Below are positions 35,784 through 47,749 of a stretch of DNA of 64,000 bases, in pieces. A program made the translations under genes and the position numbers. The stretch spans positions 496,001-560,000 of the forward strand of contig JAFEUB010000795.1 of the NCBI GenBank assembly GCA_024529925.1, in the 5' to 3' direction. Every line of letters starts with the position of its first letter. Position 1 is the first letter of the stretch. The notes beneath the pieces were generated by a model, which saw only the letters and a program-made list of their open reading frames with translations, was not told the origin of the DNA and ran no database searches. This DNA comes from Ophthalmolycus amberensis (lineage: Eukaryota > Chordata > Actinopteri > Perciformes > Zoarcidae).

Positions 35784-38700
35784 TATATATATATATGCCA
35801 CAATATTTGCAGTGACTGCTCCTTGTGATGTTGTCATAGATTGCTCTGGCCCCGAATCCTAAAACATTAGTGTGCTGCATGGATCACAGGAACACACAAA
35901 TCAGACATACAGAGGCTGAGATGAATAGGAAAAACAAATTGCTACAGAGAAGGAAGTGAGCAACTGTACAACAGGGAAACTGTGTGTGTGCATGGGCTTG
36001 TGTGAGAGGAACAAAGGTGTGTGTGTGTGTGTGCTGTATAATGTAGAAAGGGAGTAGAGGGGTTATAGAGACACCATGAGGATACACTGAGATGTAGACG
36101 GAAGGTATTTCATTCACAGCTGACAGATACAGTATGAATACAGAGTACAGTCCTCTGAGCCCATGTATGTGTATTGATGTTTCAGTTGATACTCTCACAG
36201 GCTTCAGTCTTTTTCTTCCGTCCTATATGCCCCAAAACAAGTTACAACATGTTACATCATCCTTTCAGATCTGCTTGATAAAAGCTTTGATTCACTCATG
36301 TTTAATGTTCATGTGCATTCATCATATAGTTTGGTTTCAACACCCACAGACACTTGAGGTGTTGCCTAATTTGGCTCACAGGAAAGTGTCCATTAGCTAA
36401 TAGGGAGAAAAGTAGATTGTAGAGGCTCAAAAATAACTGCCCTCTCTGCTGTGGATCGGAAGGTGATGCAAGTACAGTCTATCCATATTTAGCGGTTTGT
36501 TGATTAGCAGTAAGACTGGATGGACAGCACCTGGTGGACAAATAATGTTCACACAGTCAAAAACCATAAAAATGTTTTTGTTGTCTTATTGTTGACAGAG
36601 GTTATGTTGCCATACAATATTAGTGAAAAAAAGTTAAATTAAGACTTTAAGGTGCATAATTGTTGTGTATTTGTGTGTGAGTAAATTGTGTATTGTTGTG
36701 CATGGTGTATGTTGTCTTATACGCCAGTGCCAACGAGTATGCAAATCGAATGGACAATGAAGCAATCTGAATATGTAGTAATGTAAAGTATTTGTGATTT
36801 ATAATGAATGGCTTAAAGCTGCCCCTCAGAGTTTCTTGTAAACAAAAACATTCTGTGTTACTCACCTAAATGCATCCTGTGAATCTTTGAGGCTTTACCT
36901 GTTCAAGGCAAGTCTGCAAGTAGAACAAGTCTGTTCTACTGCTGTACACAATATCAAATATTTGAAAAACAAAATATGTGGTGTAAGCATCATTTAATCT
37001 CTTAAAACAAAACAACAAGACAAAGACTACTGGGTCGGACAATTACTTTCATGTGTGTGAGCTCAGCTGAATATAAAAATGATTCAAAGCTAAATGTATC
37101 AGTAAAAGCAGCAAAGTAGGACTACATATATGTATTGCTATTGTACTTGTCGAAGAGTTAAAAAGTATTGCAAAACAACTGTTCTTAAGAGTACAATTCA
37201 TTTCAAAAATATATGTTGCGTCAACTGCATGCTTGCGTGCCTGCATGAGAATAAACAAAAAAGGGACTCAATCATAAAAACATTGCTCTATAAAGCTAGA
37301 AATGGTCAAAGACTACACAGGGAACAAAGCAGGCAGAAATATGGACATAGCCCTCTTCACTTAGTTTGCATGATTCACAGTACAAACAGTTATGCAGTAA
37401 GTTTTTAACCCTTCAGTTACTTTTTAACGGTTCATGAAGGAGCTTTACTATAACTAACTACATTAATAACTACAGTTTTGCCGTTTATGGCTTCAATCTC
37501 CTCAGAAAAAAGTTAGATTTGTGAGACATTTCAAATGAAAGATTGTACGGCCAAGCTCTCATTTTGCAACTACTACTCTGTCATCATTTATATTCCCTTC
37601 CGTCAAATCTCTCACCCGCCTGTCTCCCTGTCCCGCTGTCTCATATATTTTCTCATTTTCTCTTTATACACATCTCTCCAGGCTCTTTGGTGAGTCACCT
37701 CGCATGTCTAAGTAATTATACATACCCACAGGGGCACAAATGCACAACAATGCAGACATAAAGAAACTTAGTATCCAAGATATATTTGTTAATAGTTATA
37801 ACAAGTTTTCAATAAATGTTGGATGATTAGAATGGAGAAACCACCATTAAAAGCAAAGGTTTCACTCAGGTATGTGTTAAAAGTGATTCGCGGTCAACTT
37901 TACTTAGGACTCAAAAGTAACAGCATTTATTCTGAAGAAGCATCAGATCAACACGTCAAAGTATTGATGCAGCCTGCAATACGGAGAGAGAAGCATCCAG
38001 ACTGAAAATAGACCTGTGTTTAAAATGCATGGGGCTATGTTGGTGGGTATGTTTTAGTCCAGGTACTAGCATGACAATAAATTACGATCCAGGGAGGTTG
38101 GAGTACTACATGATTTACTTTAAAGGCTTACAAGATGCCAAAACACGGCACAGCAATTTATAGTACTATGAGACAGGATTTTATTAATTTCAAAAGCTAT
38201 CACGGTTATTACTTTCTGTCGCGATGACCTCAAAGTAAAAAGTAGAAATGCACTGGTTACAAAATAATCTACCAGAATGGAACCATTTCAAAAAAATATC
38301 TTATTGTGATTTTTATGACCACTATTGCTAATTAAATTTAAATTGTGATTTATTTTCTGTGATGTGCTCAAAAGTTTACTTTAACTGAGATATTTTCGCA
38401 ATAGTCTCCTCCAGCTGTCTGTCATTTCCACTCGACAACTATTGGACTACCTCCTAGCTGCTCGTCTGAAATTGGTCAGCTATGTAATTTGTGAGGACGA
38501 ATTCTTCTTTTTAACAGGAAAAAGACGCAGCCCAGTCCTGCTTTTTTCAATCATCAAACTGATGACGTATCTTCTGCGACATAACTATCTTTGTTCAAGC
38601 ATAAATAATACAGACACGGGCATGCGGAGAACATTAAAAGCACTGAATCATTCAGACATGTCTTTGATGGGGATTACATTTTTCCTCTTTCATCTCTTTA

Positions 38701-39526
38701 GGTGCTAAGGTTGTAGTTTCATTATTGGAATGGCAAATTAATGTATGATTATGCTCCAATATGTCAACGCCAAAGCCATTGTGTATCTGGATGGAGATGA
38801 TCTTGTGCTTGGATCCTCACAGACACCCACAGCTTTAAAGAACACAGATAATAATAGCTAATATCCAGCAGCTTCATGCACTTAATAGCCAGGTGCATTA
38901 GGTTACCATTGTTATCCCCCTTGGGCGTTGCAAAGTACAGCTCAGTGAGAAGAGCTTGACTTCTCTTATGAATTAGATATGACATATTAGAGCGTGCATT
39001 CAATTAATGATGACAAGGGAATCAAGCTGGATTTCAATATTAAAACGGTCTACCTTTAATCATGACTAATTATTCACAGGGTGCTACAGGGCCAGAATTT
39101 TACAGAACCTAACACTTCTCTGCCTTTGGCCGTCTCATTACCAGGCTTCATATTACTGACTTTTATACAAGGCCTGATATTATACAGCATATATATATCT
39201 ATATATATAGATATATATATGATATATTCTGTCTCTGCTTGGTACAGGGTGGGCAAAATAATAAAAAGGGATTATATACAGCAAATTAATTCGCTAACAA
39301 CATCAAAGAAAACCATTTACAATCACTTACCTGCCCAATTTAGGAAATAGGACAAGGAATATTTAATTGTCAGCCCCTACTATTCCCCAACAAAGACCTG
39401 CCATCAGCATTACACATTCAACATTTTATAATTACACTTCTGCAACAAATGAGGTCAGCGTAGCTGGGCTGGAAGATGGGGAATAAGAGTCTTTCTCCAG
39501 CTTCCACTGTCTGGATCCCTATATAG
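34073..39526. other. Long stretch without a recognisable gene
   Basis: AT-rich sequence with microsatellites: (TC)n at 35741-35781, a short (GT)n at 36019-36032, and AT palindromes near 39185-39225. A short tandem duplication (CAATCTGTCCATTT) lies near 34098. No exon with known protein similarity was seen on either strand. Confidence 0.4.
35741..35781. repeat. (TC)n microsatellite
   Basis: About twenty TC units followed directly by a short (AT)n tract. Confidence 0.95.
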
Positions 39527-39717
39527 CAAGGGTATTCAATTAAAGTTCAACGAGGTCCAGTTAGAGAATTTCCTCATGCAAAGGTCCCAAACATCACAAT
39601 AATGCCTAACTTGCGCTATGCTTTAGTCCCATATACAGCATATTGAATTAGCCAACAATTGTATTAAAGTCTGTATGTAGTCAACAACTGACCGTCAAAT
39701 CAAATAAAGTTAAAAAT

Positions 39718-39900
39718 TAAATAAATACATAAATCCCTTATTAATCCCACAGTGGGGAAATTTATTCTCTGCATTTAACCCATCCCTAGTATATTGGGAG
39801 CAGTGGGCTGCTGAGAAGTGCCCGGGGAGCAGTTAGGGGTTCAGCGTCTTGCTCAGGGACACTTCGCCACAGGACGCGTGGTAGCCCCGTCATTAAGGTA
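39718..39900. repeat. Dispersed fish repeat inserted in the hAT copy
   Basis: This segment is absent from the matching position of hAT copy 1, so it is an insertion. It carries TTAATCCCACAGTGGGGAA, GCATTTAACCCATCCCTAG, GCCCGGGGAGCAGTTAGGGG and CTTGCTCAGGGACACTTCG, words of a very common teleost repeat. I cannot name its class with confidence; a LINE 3' region or a MITE are both possible. Confidence 0.65.
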
Positions 39901-40462
39901 AAATATGGGCTGGATTAAAGAATAAATTACATAACAGAAAGCCTTTGAAAAATGTATATCTTTAGATAAAGTACCTTATTTTAGAAAAATGTATTTCACT
40001 GAATAGCCCTGCAGCTTTAAATTCAGTTCATTCAGGTGTGAAGTGGTCAACCAGAAAAGCCACGATATTATATTCTCATCTTCTAATTGTTATTGAGACC
40101 ACTTGTCTCAGCTCTATTCCTCTCTGTTAACATCGTTGTTGGACAGTGAATTAATGTGTTAGGATTCTGATCATATTGGGCTCTTAGATTGTTTATTATC
40201 TGTGACTTAATTTCGTATTTGAGTGGGTACGTTTGCTAAAAAGAGTTCTGCTTTGTCTCGTAGTGGCGCTTCACATTACCGCTTTTAATAATCGACACGG
40301 TCTCTGAACATATCAGAGATACTGGCTTCAAACTGCCCGTGGGAAGAATTACCTATAAGAGTCTGTCTATTCTTGGTTAAAGACTCTGGTCTCGCTGACC
40401 ACTTTTCTCTTTTTGGAGAACGCCATCTGAACTAACGTTTCTGATTCACGTAATTCTCCTAG

Positions 40463-41411
40463 GCAAGGCAAGGCAAGGCAAGTTTATTTGTATAGCACAT
40501 TTCAACAACGAGGTAATTCAAAGTGCTTCACATAAAACCATTAAAAGCATCAAAACATAAGGCAAAATAAAAGGAGATTTAAAAACAATTAAGAACATTC
40601 ATTGACACAATAAAAACAGTCATTAAAACATTAAAAAACAGTGTAAGAAATAAAATGCAGGAGTAAAATGCAGAAATGCAGGAAATTGATTAATACATTA
40701 ATTGAATCGGGTTCAATTAAAGGCAGCAGCAGACAGAAAAGTATTCAATCTTGATTTAAAGGAGCTGAGGGTCTCAGCAGACCTGCAGCTTTCTGGGACT
40801 TTGTTCCAGATATGTGGAGCAGAACAACTGAACGCTGCTTCTCCATGTTTAGTTCTGACTCTGGGAACAGAAAGTAGACCGGTCCCAGACGACCTGAGGG
40901 GTCGGGATGGTTCATAAGGTAGCAGCAGATCAGAGATGTATTTTGGCCCTAAACCATTCAGTGCTTTATGAACCAACAGCAGGATTTTAAAGTCAATTCT
41001 TTGTTGGACAGGAAGCCAGTGCAAAGACCTCAGAACTGGAGTGATGTGATCCACCCTCCTGGTCTTAGTGAGGACTCCAGCTGCAGCGTTCTGAATCAGC
41101 TGCAGCTTTCTGACTGACTTTTTACAGAGACCTGTAAACACACCGTTACAGTAGTCCAGTCTGCTGAAGATAAATGCGTGGACAAGTTTTTCCAAATCCT
41201 GTTGAGACATAAGTCCTCTAATCCTTGATATATTCTTCAGGTGATAGTTGGCTGATTTTGTAATTGTCTTGATGTGGCTGTTCAGGTTGAGGTCTGAATC
41301 CATAACTACACCTAGATTTGGTTTGTGGGTTTTAACATCAGTGATTGAAGCTGAGCGGCGATTTTCAATCGTTCGTCCTTGGTACCAAAAACAATTACTT
41401 CTGTTTTATCT
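40463..41411 (-). mobile_element. L2/Maui-type LINE, 5'-truncated (family A, copy 2)
   Basis: Nearly identical to 13143-14066, including the same (GCCTT)n 3' tail and TGCTATACAAATAAACTTG end. It is truncated at TTTTATCT inside the RT C-terminal region and so is shorter than copy 1. Relative to copy 1 it carries a roughly 45-bp insertion in the 3' UTR near 40598-40640 and a 7-bp deletion near 41312. It interrupts hAT copy 2 after AATTCTCCT. No clear target duplication was found. Confidence 0.93.
40713..41303 (-). pseudogene. LINE RT C-terminal fragment
   Basis: A 196-codon frame from MDSDLNLNSHIK to the ORF2 end SAAAFN, closely matching the last third of the frame at 13356-15071. The 7-bp deletion just upstream breaks the frame. 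The catalytic YADD region is not included because of 5' truncation. It has no function of its own. Confidence 0.92.
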
Positions 41412-41455
41412 ACTCTCCATTGTCTTTCCTCGTCTCTCTCCCGTGTGTGTAAATC

Positions 41456-42681
41456 TCACTCGAGTCACAAATCACTAAAGGCCTGATCCATAAATCGCGA
41501 GAAGAGCAAATTTGTGTGTAAATTAAAGTTCCTGACCATTTTTACTGCCATTCCTGTATCACCTTAATTTATCTGTAAACCAGCATTTCGAAGAGATATA
41601 CGTTTGATAAATCACAACTTTGTATTATGCACGAGTGAAAACATACACTCATGTTAAATACCAAATGAATACATTCAAGCAATGTTTTTGTAAATGACGG
41701 CTCTAGTCAAACAATTGCTTGCAGATACCTCCAGACAATGAATCAATCAAGCCGCTGTCTGCTCACACTTGATGCACACCAGTAATTCTGATTGTTATCC
41801 AGAATACATACAAACATATTTAAATTTTGTGCCATAATGAGTGTCTGGCATCTAAGTGTAAAATGTATGAACCACCAAGTTCCCACAATTGACCAAGAAT
41901 TGTACTCTCCTAAAGTGTAATTACTGAGGGAGTGATTTCAGACACTGCCATACTCAGGGAAGAAAAAAAAAGTAAATCTAAGCTAAAACACAGACTTGTA
42001 ACCACAGCTTTAGGTAAATACATTTTCCAATGCACCAACGCTTATCCGACATACGTAGATCCAGGGTGAAGGTACTCTTAAAATCCCTCCATCAAATCCT
42101 TTCATCCCTTTTCAATACTTGGTAATTGCAATCCACGCTGGAGTCTTTCCCACCATGCATTGGACAAAAGGCATTAAAGCAACTTGGACAGGCTGCCAGG
42201 ATAATCACAGGGCTCACACTAACATTCACACTCACACTCACGGCTACTGTATTTGCGACCTGTGTCGTTTCCAAGTCTCAAAGTGACATTTTGACAGATC
42301 AGCAGACAGGTCAAAGATATAGTGAGTTAAACCAAATTGGTTACTTTAAAAAAGATAAAATTGTGACAGCGCATGACTGAAGTTTAACTTTCATTTGCTT
42401 CTTTTATGCTTCAGTAGAACTTATTATGATTGTGGCAAGTGTGGAGTTGTTTCATATACGCATGGAAGATAATGGTAAGGCAATAGGTGGTAACTGTCTG
42501 ATTAAGAAGCAGCAAGTTCATGCAGACATGAGTGAGATCTGTAAATTAAATATTATCGGTGCCATTGGCGGTTGGCAGATGGTTAAATGATAAGGACCTG
42601 TTGAGGTTGAAGATGCAGATGTATGTAGATGTAGAGGATACCAGAGCACCCAGAATAAACACACACAAACATGAGAGGAGC
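41456..42681. other. Intergenic or intronic sequence
   Basis: No gene or clear element is recognised. A short frame at 42126-42380 contains CACACT-type simple sequence. Confidence 0.4.
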
Positions 42682-42689
42682 ATGAAAAC

Positions 42690-42918
42690 TAGGGCTGTCC
42701 TTGACCAAAGAAATTCTTAGTTGACTAACACAATTTTGTCAACTAATCGATTAGTTGATCTAATCGACAGTGAGTTTCTCTACAAAGAATTTTAAAAAGC
42801 ACCACTTTAAATCTAGTGTTTGACAAGAGATGTGTACATAAGTTTCTTGAAAATAAGTAATTCAGCTTGAAAAAGTCAATGGATAAATTGACTAATCAAC
42901 TAAGAGGGGGCAGTCCTA
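42690..42918. mobile_element. hAT MITE, 229 bp, with intact target duplication
   Basis: The ends are TAGGGCTGTCC and GGGCAGTCCTA, imperfect inverted repeats. Internal arms TTAGTTGACTAA and GACTAATCAACTAAGAGG also mirror each other. An exact 8-bp duplication, ATGAAAAC, lies at 42682-42689 and 42919-42926, which identifies hAT. It has no coding capacity. Confidence 0.88.
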
Positions 42919-42926
42919 ATGAAAAC

Positions 42927-43794
42927 AAGGACCCTCATGCTTTGAGGTGACAGTATCAACTACTGAGCCACTGTTCAGCTCATAATAGGTCAACTGAGTA
43001 ATCACGAAAATGTACGGCAATCACACTGTATTGTTTGGATAAGAATATCTGTATTGGATAAGAATATCATGTATTACGCGTACATGATCTTAGTGGGCAG
43101 CTCATTGAGCTCTATCAATGAAAAGTCTGGGTTGAATGAGGTGTGTGTGCGGGCAGTGTGGAGTGTATTCATCACAGAATGTAATATTAACAACAGGGCA
43201 GGAAGTTAATCATTCAAACGCAATTGCTGGCTGGAAAGATATCGGTTAATTCCACAGGAAAAGCAGGATCAGATATGTTACTGGTGGTCGGTCGGACAAA
43301 TTACAGGTTGTCGACCTGATTAGTGGTAACCACCCAGGTGACTGATTTTAGTGCAGTATTCAATTAATTGGATCCCTGTTACAGCATCGGGAGATTAAAT
43401 AAATGTGCTTCAGTGCACACAGTTAAAAAATAAAATGCAGGTCTACCAATGGCAAAAGCTTAAACAGTAATGTTTATCTGCTCCAATGTGTATCTGCTTA
43501 GCTCACTATTTAAAGTAGTAATTGTGCATCCATGCACTTAATAAACTAGGTACATTAGTGTGTTGGATTGCAGGTTATATTGAACGACTACCACGTTCAT
43601 TGTGCAGTGTTTCCCCATTGTGTGGAAGAGGGACCCGGATGCTATCAGAGTTTAGGGTAAAGTTAGCGGCTCTGTCTGCTCTGTATGGGATTCGTGGAAG
43701 TAAAAGCTCCAGCAACCCCAGCTAACATTAGATAGCATTAGTCCACTACAGTTCGTCCTTGTCCAACTTTTTTTGCTGGGCATATGTAGCCTTA
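42927..43794. other. Intergenic or intronic sequence
   Basis: AT-rich; no gene or element recognised. Confidence 0.4.
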
Positions 43795-44731
43795 TGCCGT
43801 GTTCACACCAAATGTATTCGCATCATTCGCGCCGCCGGTCTCACCGGGGACTATTTGTGTTCATTCGCATGAATCGCGCGAATGAAGAGGAGGCCGGAGA
43901 GGGGGCGTGGCTTATCTCCCTGAAAGCCGTTCAACTGTCCGCCATTAACCATGGAAACAATAACCTCTATTTCTGCTTAGTACGTGTTGTGGAAGTCACA
44001 GATATCACGGGAAACTAAATGCCGTCATGTCTGGTTCATAACATTGTTCAGAGGAGCTCCGTGGATTTTAATCGAAGTGTATTCACTGTGTCTAGCAAGC
44101 CAATCGTCGGCTGTTTACTACAGCTGTAGGAACACAAAATAAACTGATTTGGCTGTGATTTAACGGCAATAAACCGACAAAAAGGGACTCCGAAATAACT
44201 ACGTAATGATGCCGATTTGTAGTCTACTTGTCTTCTCAATGGAGCTCGGATCGACCGGTGCTAGGCTATGCTAACATTGTAGCAGCTCCACCAACACTCA
44301 GAATAACATTATCTAGACGTAAATACGGCAGCGTCTATTCATTGTTTGTACCGTATGGTTTACACAAACACATTTATACACATAGTTTGGTCCGGTCTCT
44401 ATTGATATGAGGTATCGTAGAGCTCTGGGTGAACACAGACGGCTACAGTATTTATTTCCTGATTCAACAACGGCAGGAAGTCAGTGATGACAGGGGAAGC
44501 AACTCAACGCTGATAGGCTATCGCGCCGGGGCGTAACGCGAATATTTCGCCGAAGTTGAAAAATTTCAACTCACGCGTTTGGGCCGATTTGGCGTTTGAC
44601 TTCGAATTTGCGTCAATCGCGCCGCTCCATCGCAAATTCGCGCCACGCCAGTCTCATCGCGTCTGTGCATAGACTTTGTATGTAATCTACTCGAGCGAAT
44701 AATTCGCGCCGCGTTTGGTGTGAACGCAGCA
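43795..44731. mobile_element. PIF/Harbinger-like MITE, 937 bp, CpG-rich
   Basis: The left end is TGCCGTGTTCACACCAAAT and the right end GCGTTTGGTGTGAACGCAGCA, giving inverted repeats built on GTTCACACCAAA. TTA flanks both sides (43792-43794 and 44732-44734) within GCC-TTA on the left and TTA-GCC on the right. The 3-bp TTA duplication is the Harbinger signature. The subterminal arms are rich in TTCGC, GCGCC and CGCGAAT words. Interior short frames (for example 43773-44018) show no transposase motif, so it is non-autonomous. Confidence 0.78.
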
Positions 44732-44734
44732 TTA

Positions 44735-47712
44735 GCCTTGTTCTTTTGGTATGCTTCATGTATTTAACGGTCAAGTTCATATTTGACACCACTCTTACTA
44801 GATTTTTGTTTTAAAACAAGTCAGCATGGAACATTTAAAAATCAGCCAGAGTCAGCATTTTCAAACAAGTTACGGAGCTAACGTTAGCTTAAGTAAAAAA
44901 TCTGCCAATGACAGTTGTCATTTCAGTCATCAAAATTTACAGTCACAACAAGAAATGGGAAACCTTCTCTGTCTGAAATGAAGAACCCATTATTTTATCA
45001 TTATCACTGTAAACTACATATTTTCCATGCAAAAAAAGAAATCTTGACAGGCGTTGCAATGACAGGACTGCATGTAATTAGCCAACAATCAATTGATAAG
45101 CTGTAGGCTAATGTTGAAAGTTCTCAAAAAATGTTTTAATAAACAAATACAAAGGAATAAGAGGTATAGTGTAAGATCTCAGAACAGACTGGCGTAGACA
45201 CATGCAGTATGACAGTGTTGGTGTTGTTGACATAATGCAGCACTGATGGATTATACATTACAGTATCACCCTCCAATTAGATGGATAGATAGATAGATAT
45301 AAACTTTATTCATCCCCAGGGGGAAATTAGTTTAATTTGATTGATCAAATCAGGATCAATCAAAGACGATGTGGTAAATTTCATCCTTATTTTAGAGCAA
45401 AAAACGGAAACAGCATTAAGTCACGCTTTTGTTGCTTAAACTGTTCAAGCCTTTTTAGGGATTAGACAAGATTAAATAACTCAACGAGGCTCACACATTG
45501 AGAGGGCATGTCTGAGGCAACAATGATCCAACATACGAAAGTGAGCAAGAAAAGGCCAGATGGGTGGACTGAGGGCATGAAAAAGGCATGTTCACAGATA
45601 TTAGATTTACAAACATGAAGTCAATGCACTCCATAGGATGTCTTTAAGTCTGTGAAGACTCCAAGACTGTTAACAGTTGCAGCGCACCGTCCGGGACTGG
45701 AAACACCTACTGAATTCTAAAAATAAATTAGGTTGGCTGTATTGCTGAGGCACATCTCACCCTGAACCCTTTAGATCTTGACAGGGATGTTTTTTTAACA
45801 TGGCAAAGCATTCATGAGTTTCAATAGATGTAATGAAACTCTTTCTGTACACGCTGATGAACCAATATAACTGGCTCTGGTTTAATTAAGACAATAAACG
45901 AGCTGAAGGTGAGTGTTGATATATCATTGGTTATATATTGCAGTTGTGAGCAGTACACCTTCCATCGCATGAGTGATTCAGGCCTTCCAACAACAACCAC
46001 TACACCTTTCCTCAGCACTGATAAGAGGAAATTACTTTCACTGGATTGCACCTATACACCTAGTTCTGTCGCAACACCAAAACCAAAACCAACCATCTCC
46101 AAAGGCAACAACATCGTCCTCTTTATGAAAACAGGGAAATGTTTCGGCTGACCAGGCTGAGTTGAAACATCCCATCGAACCATCACAACAACAACATACT
46201 TTGTTAGCTGAATGTTGTCTGCAAAATATAGAATTATTAAAGAAAATACACATGGAAAAATAAACACCATCAGGTCAAATGTGGTAATGTTCTCCAGATC
46301 TAGCACCCTTTTGTTATTAATTATTGAAGAGGGTTCTGTCTGTTTGGTTGTTTTTTTAAATCAGATTTTTGCTCTTTAAACACTACGTTTTGAGAGGATA
46401 TGTCAAAGTGTTGCTGTGTCTAAAACAGATGACATTTGGGGTCTTTATTGATCGTTGTTGAGGCTTGCCGATGAGGTAACATTAGTTATCCCATTCTTTG
46501 TATTTCACAGTTCTCTCGGGCTGTCTGATGTCTACAGTGTCATACTACATTTATTTCCCTGCAAAGTTTGATGAACTATTTCTGAACACCAATCTCTGCG
46601 GCTCACCTGTCCAACATGACACATGGCCTTTGCTTTATCGAGACATTTACCACTGAAACAATGAACAAGCCATTCGTTGCCCTTCTTTGGTCCAAAGTAT
46701 GAAAGAGCCCAAGATCCTGAAATTAATAATATGCCACATTGTCATAGATAGAATTAGAATTATTGTTCTAGTGTAGAAATTTAAATTGCAGTGTCTAGCT
46801 GTGCTTGTTTTCACTGTGGAATAAAGAGCTACCAGTTACAATTCCAATGTTAATTTTTTTTTAATTAGCTTTTAATTGCATTAAAGTTTCACAAGCCGAA
46901 ATGGTTTTGTCCTCATCTGGGTTCATCTCAAGCAACACCACTGTCTCTTAAATGCCCACTGGCATGCCTCCAAGTGGCAGAATGCTAAATAAATGCAAAA
47001 CCAATACGAAATGGCAATTTGAGAGTCAACCATAAAATAGTTTGTCTGGTATTTAAAAGATAACTCATAGTCTTTTGCCACAGAAGTGATCTTTTCTAAT
47101 TTGGAGATAAAATATTGAAATTATCTTAATTTGTGTGAGATCCAGACTGAGCAGTGTTATATTGGTCTTAAATGGAGAATTAGCTTGTATTCGAATGTAC
47201 AATTGAATACATTAAAGACTGGCATAACCCAAATTGTTGTAGTTTAAACGTGGATTGGTATTTGGTTCTTGCCGGGAGGAAATAAATGAGCCGTTATTAG
47301 CTCCCTTATTGGACAAAACACTTATTGACAGCAGCTTTATTGATTTGTCACTTCTACTGGCAAACATGCAGTAAAAAGTTAGTGCTTCATAAAATCCACA
47401 ATATCACGACATTTCCTGAAAGTGACGAACTACCAGGCTGGCATAAGGATTCATCCACTGCATCACTGCATTAATTATAAATCATGTTGATTCACCTGCA
47501 TTAATCTGCTAAAAGAAATATAATGAATGACTTTCACTTCAACAACAATTTGCATGAAATGCTTGAAGGCAACTGCTCTTGATTCTCAAGGGAGCACTCC
47601 TACACTAAAGTCAAGACAGCTTTTAACAATATGTGTCTCGCAAGCCCCCAATCTTCATATTTTTAAAAGCCATTTTTGGCATTTTGTACCATTTTTAGAC
47701 CGTTAACTCTCG
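44735..47712. other. Intergenic or intronic sequence with one LINE tail
   Basis: Apart from the GATA-type tail at 45283-45345 no element or exon is recognised. A possible GAGCTGAAG/GTGAGT donor at 45908 has no supporting coding sequence. Confidence 0.4.
45283..45345 (-). mobile_element. Non-LTR retrotransposon 3' tail with (GATA)n
   Basis: GGATAGATAGATAGATA is followed by AACTTTATTCATCCCC and AGGGGGAAATTAG. This is a very common teleost LINE 3' end in minus orientation, here reduced to the tail. Confidence 0.55.
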
Positions 47713-47749
47713 AGATGATGAGGTGGGGAATGACATGCACAGTTATGCA

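Larger units (their letters stand above)
39527..41455. mobile_element. hAT element related to 740-1881, inverted and disrupted (copy 2)
   Basis: It begins CAAGGGTATTCAATT, matching the reverse complement of the right end of copy 1 (CAGGGGTATTCAACT). It then follows copy 1 backwards: TAGTCAACAACTG, GGGCTGGATTAAAG, CCTGCAGCTTTAAATTCAG, TTAGGATTCTGATCAT, CTTGGTTAAAGACTCTGGTC, and finally CTTTCCTCGTCTCTC and GTGTGTGTAAATCTC. Two later insertions split it: a dispersed repeat at about 39718-39900 and an L2 at 40463-41411. The far terminus is missing after about 41455, so no target duplication can be tested. Confidence 0.85.

Noticed and set aside
40463..41411. A target duplication around the second family A LINE
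   Set aside because: CTCCT-like words occur on both sides, but the match is too short and imprecise in pyrimidine-rich sequence to call.
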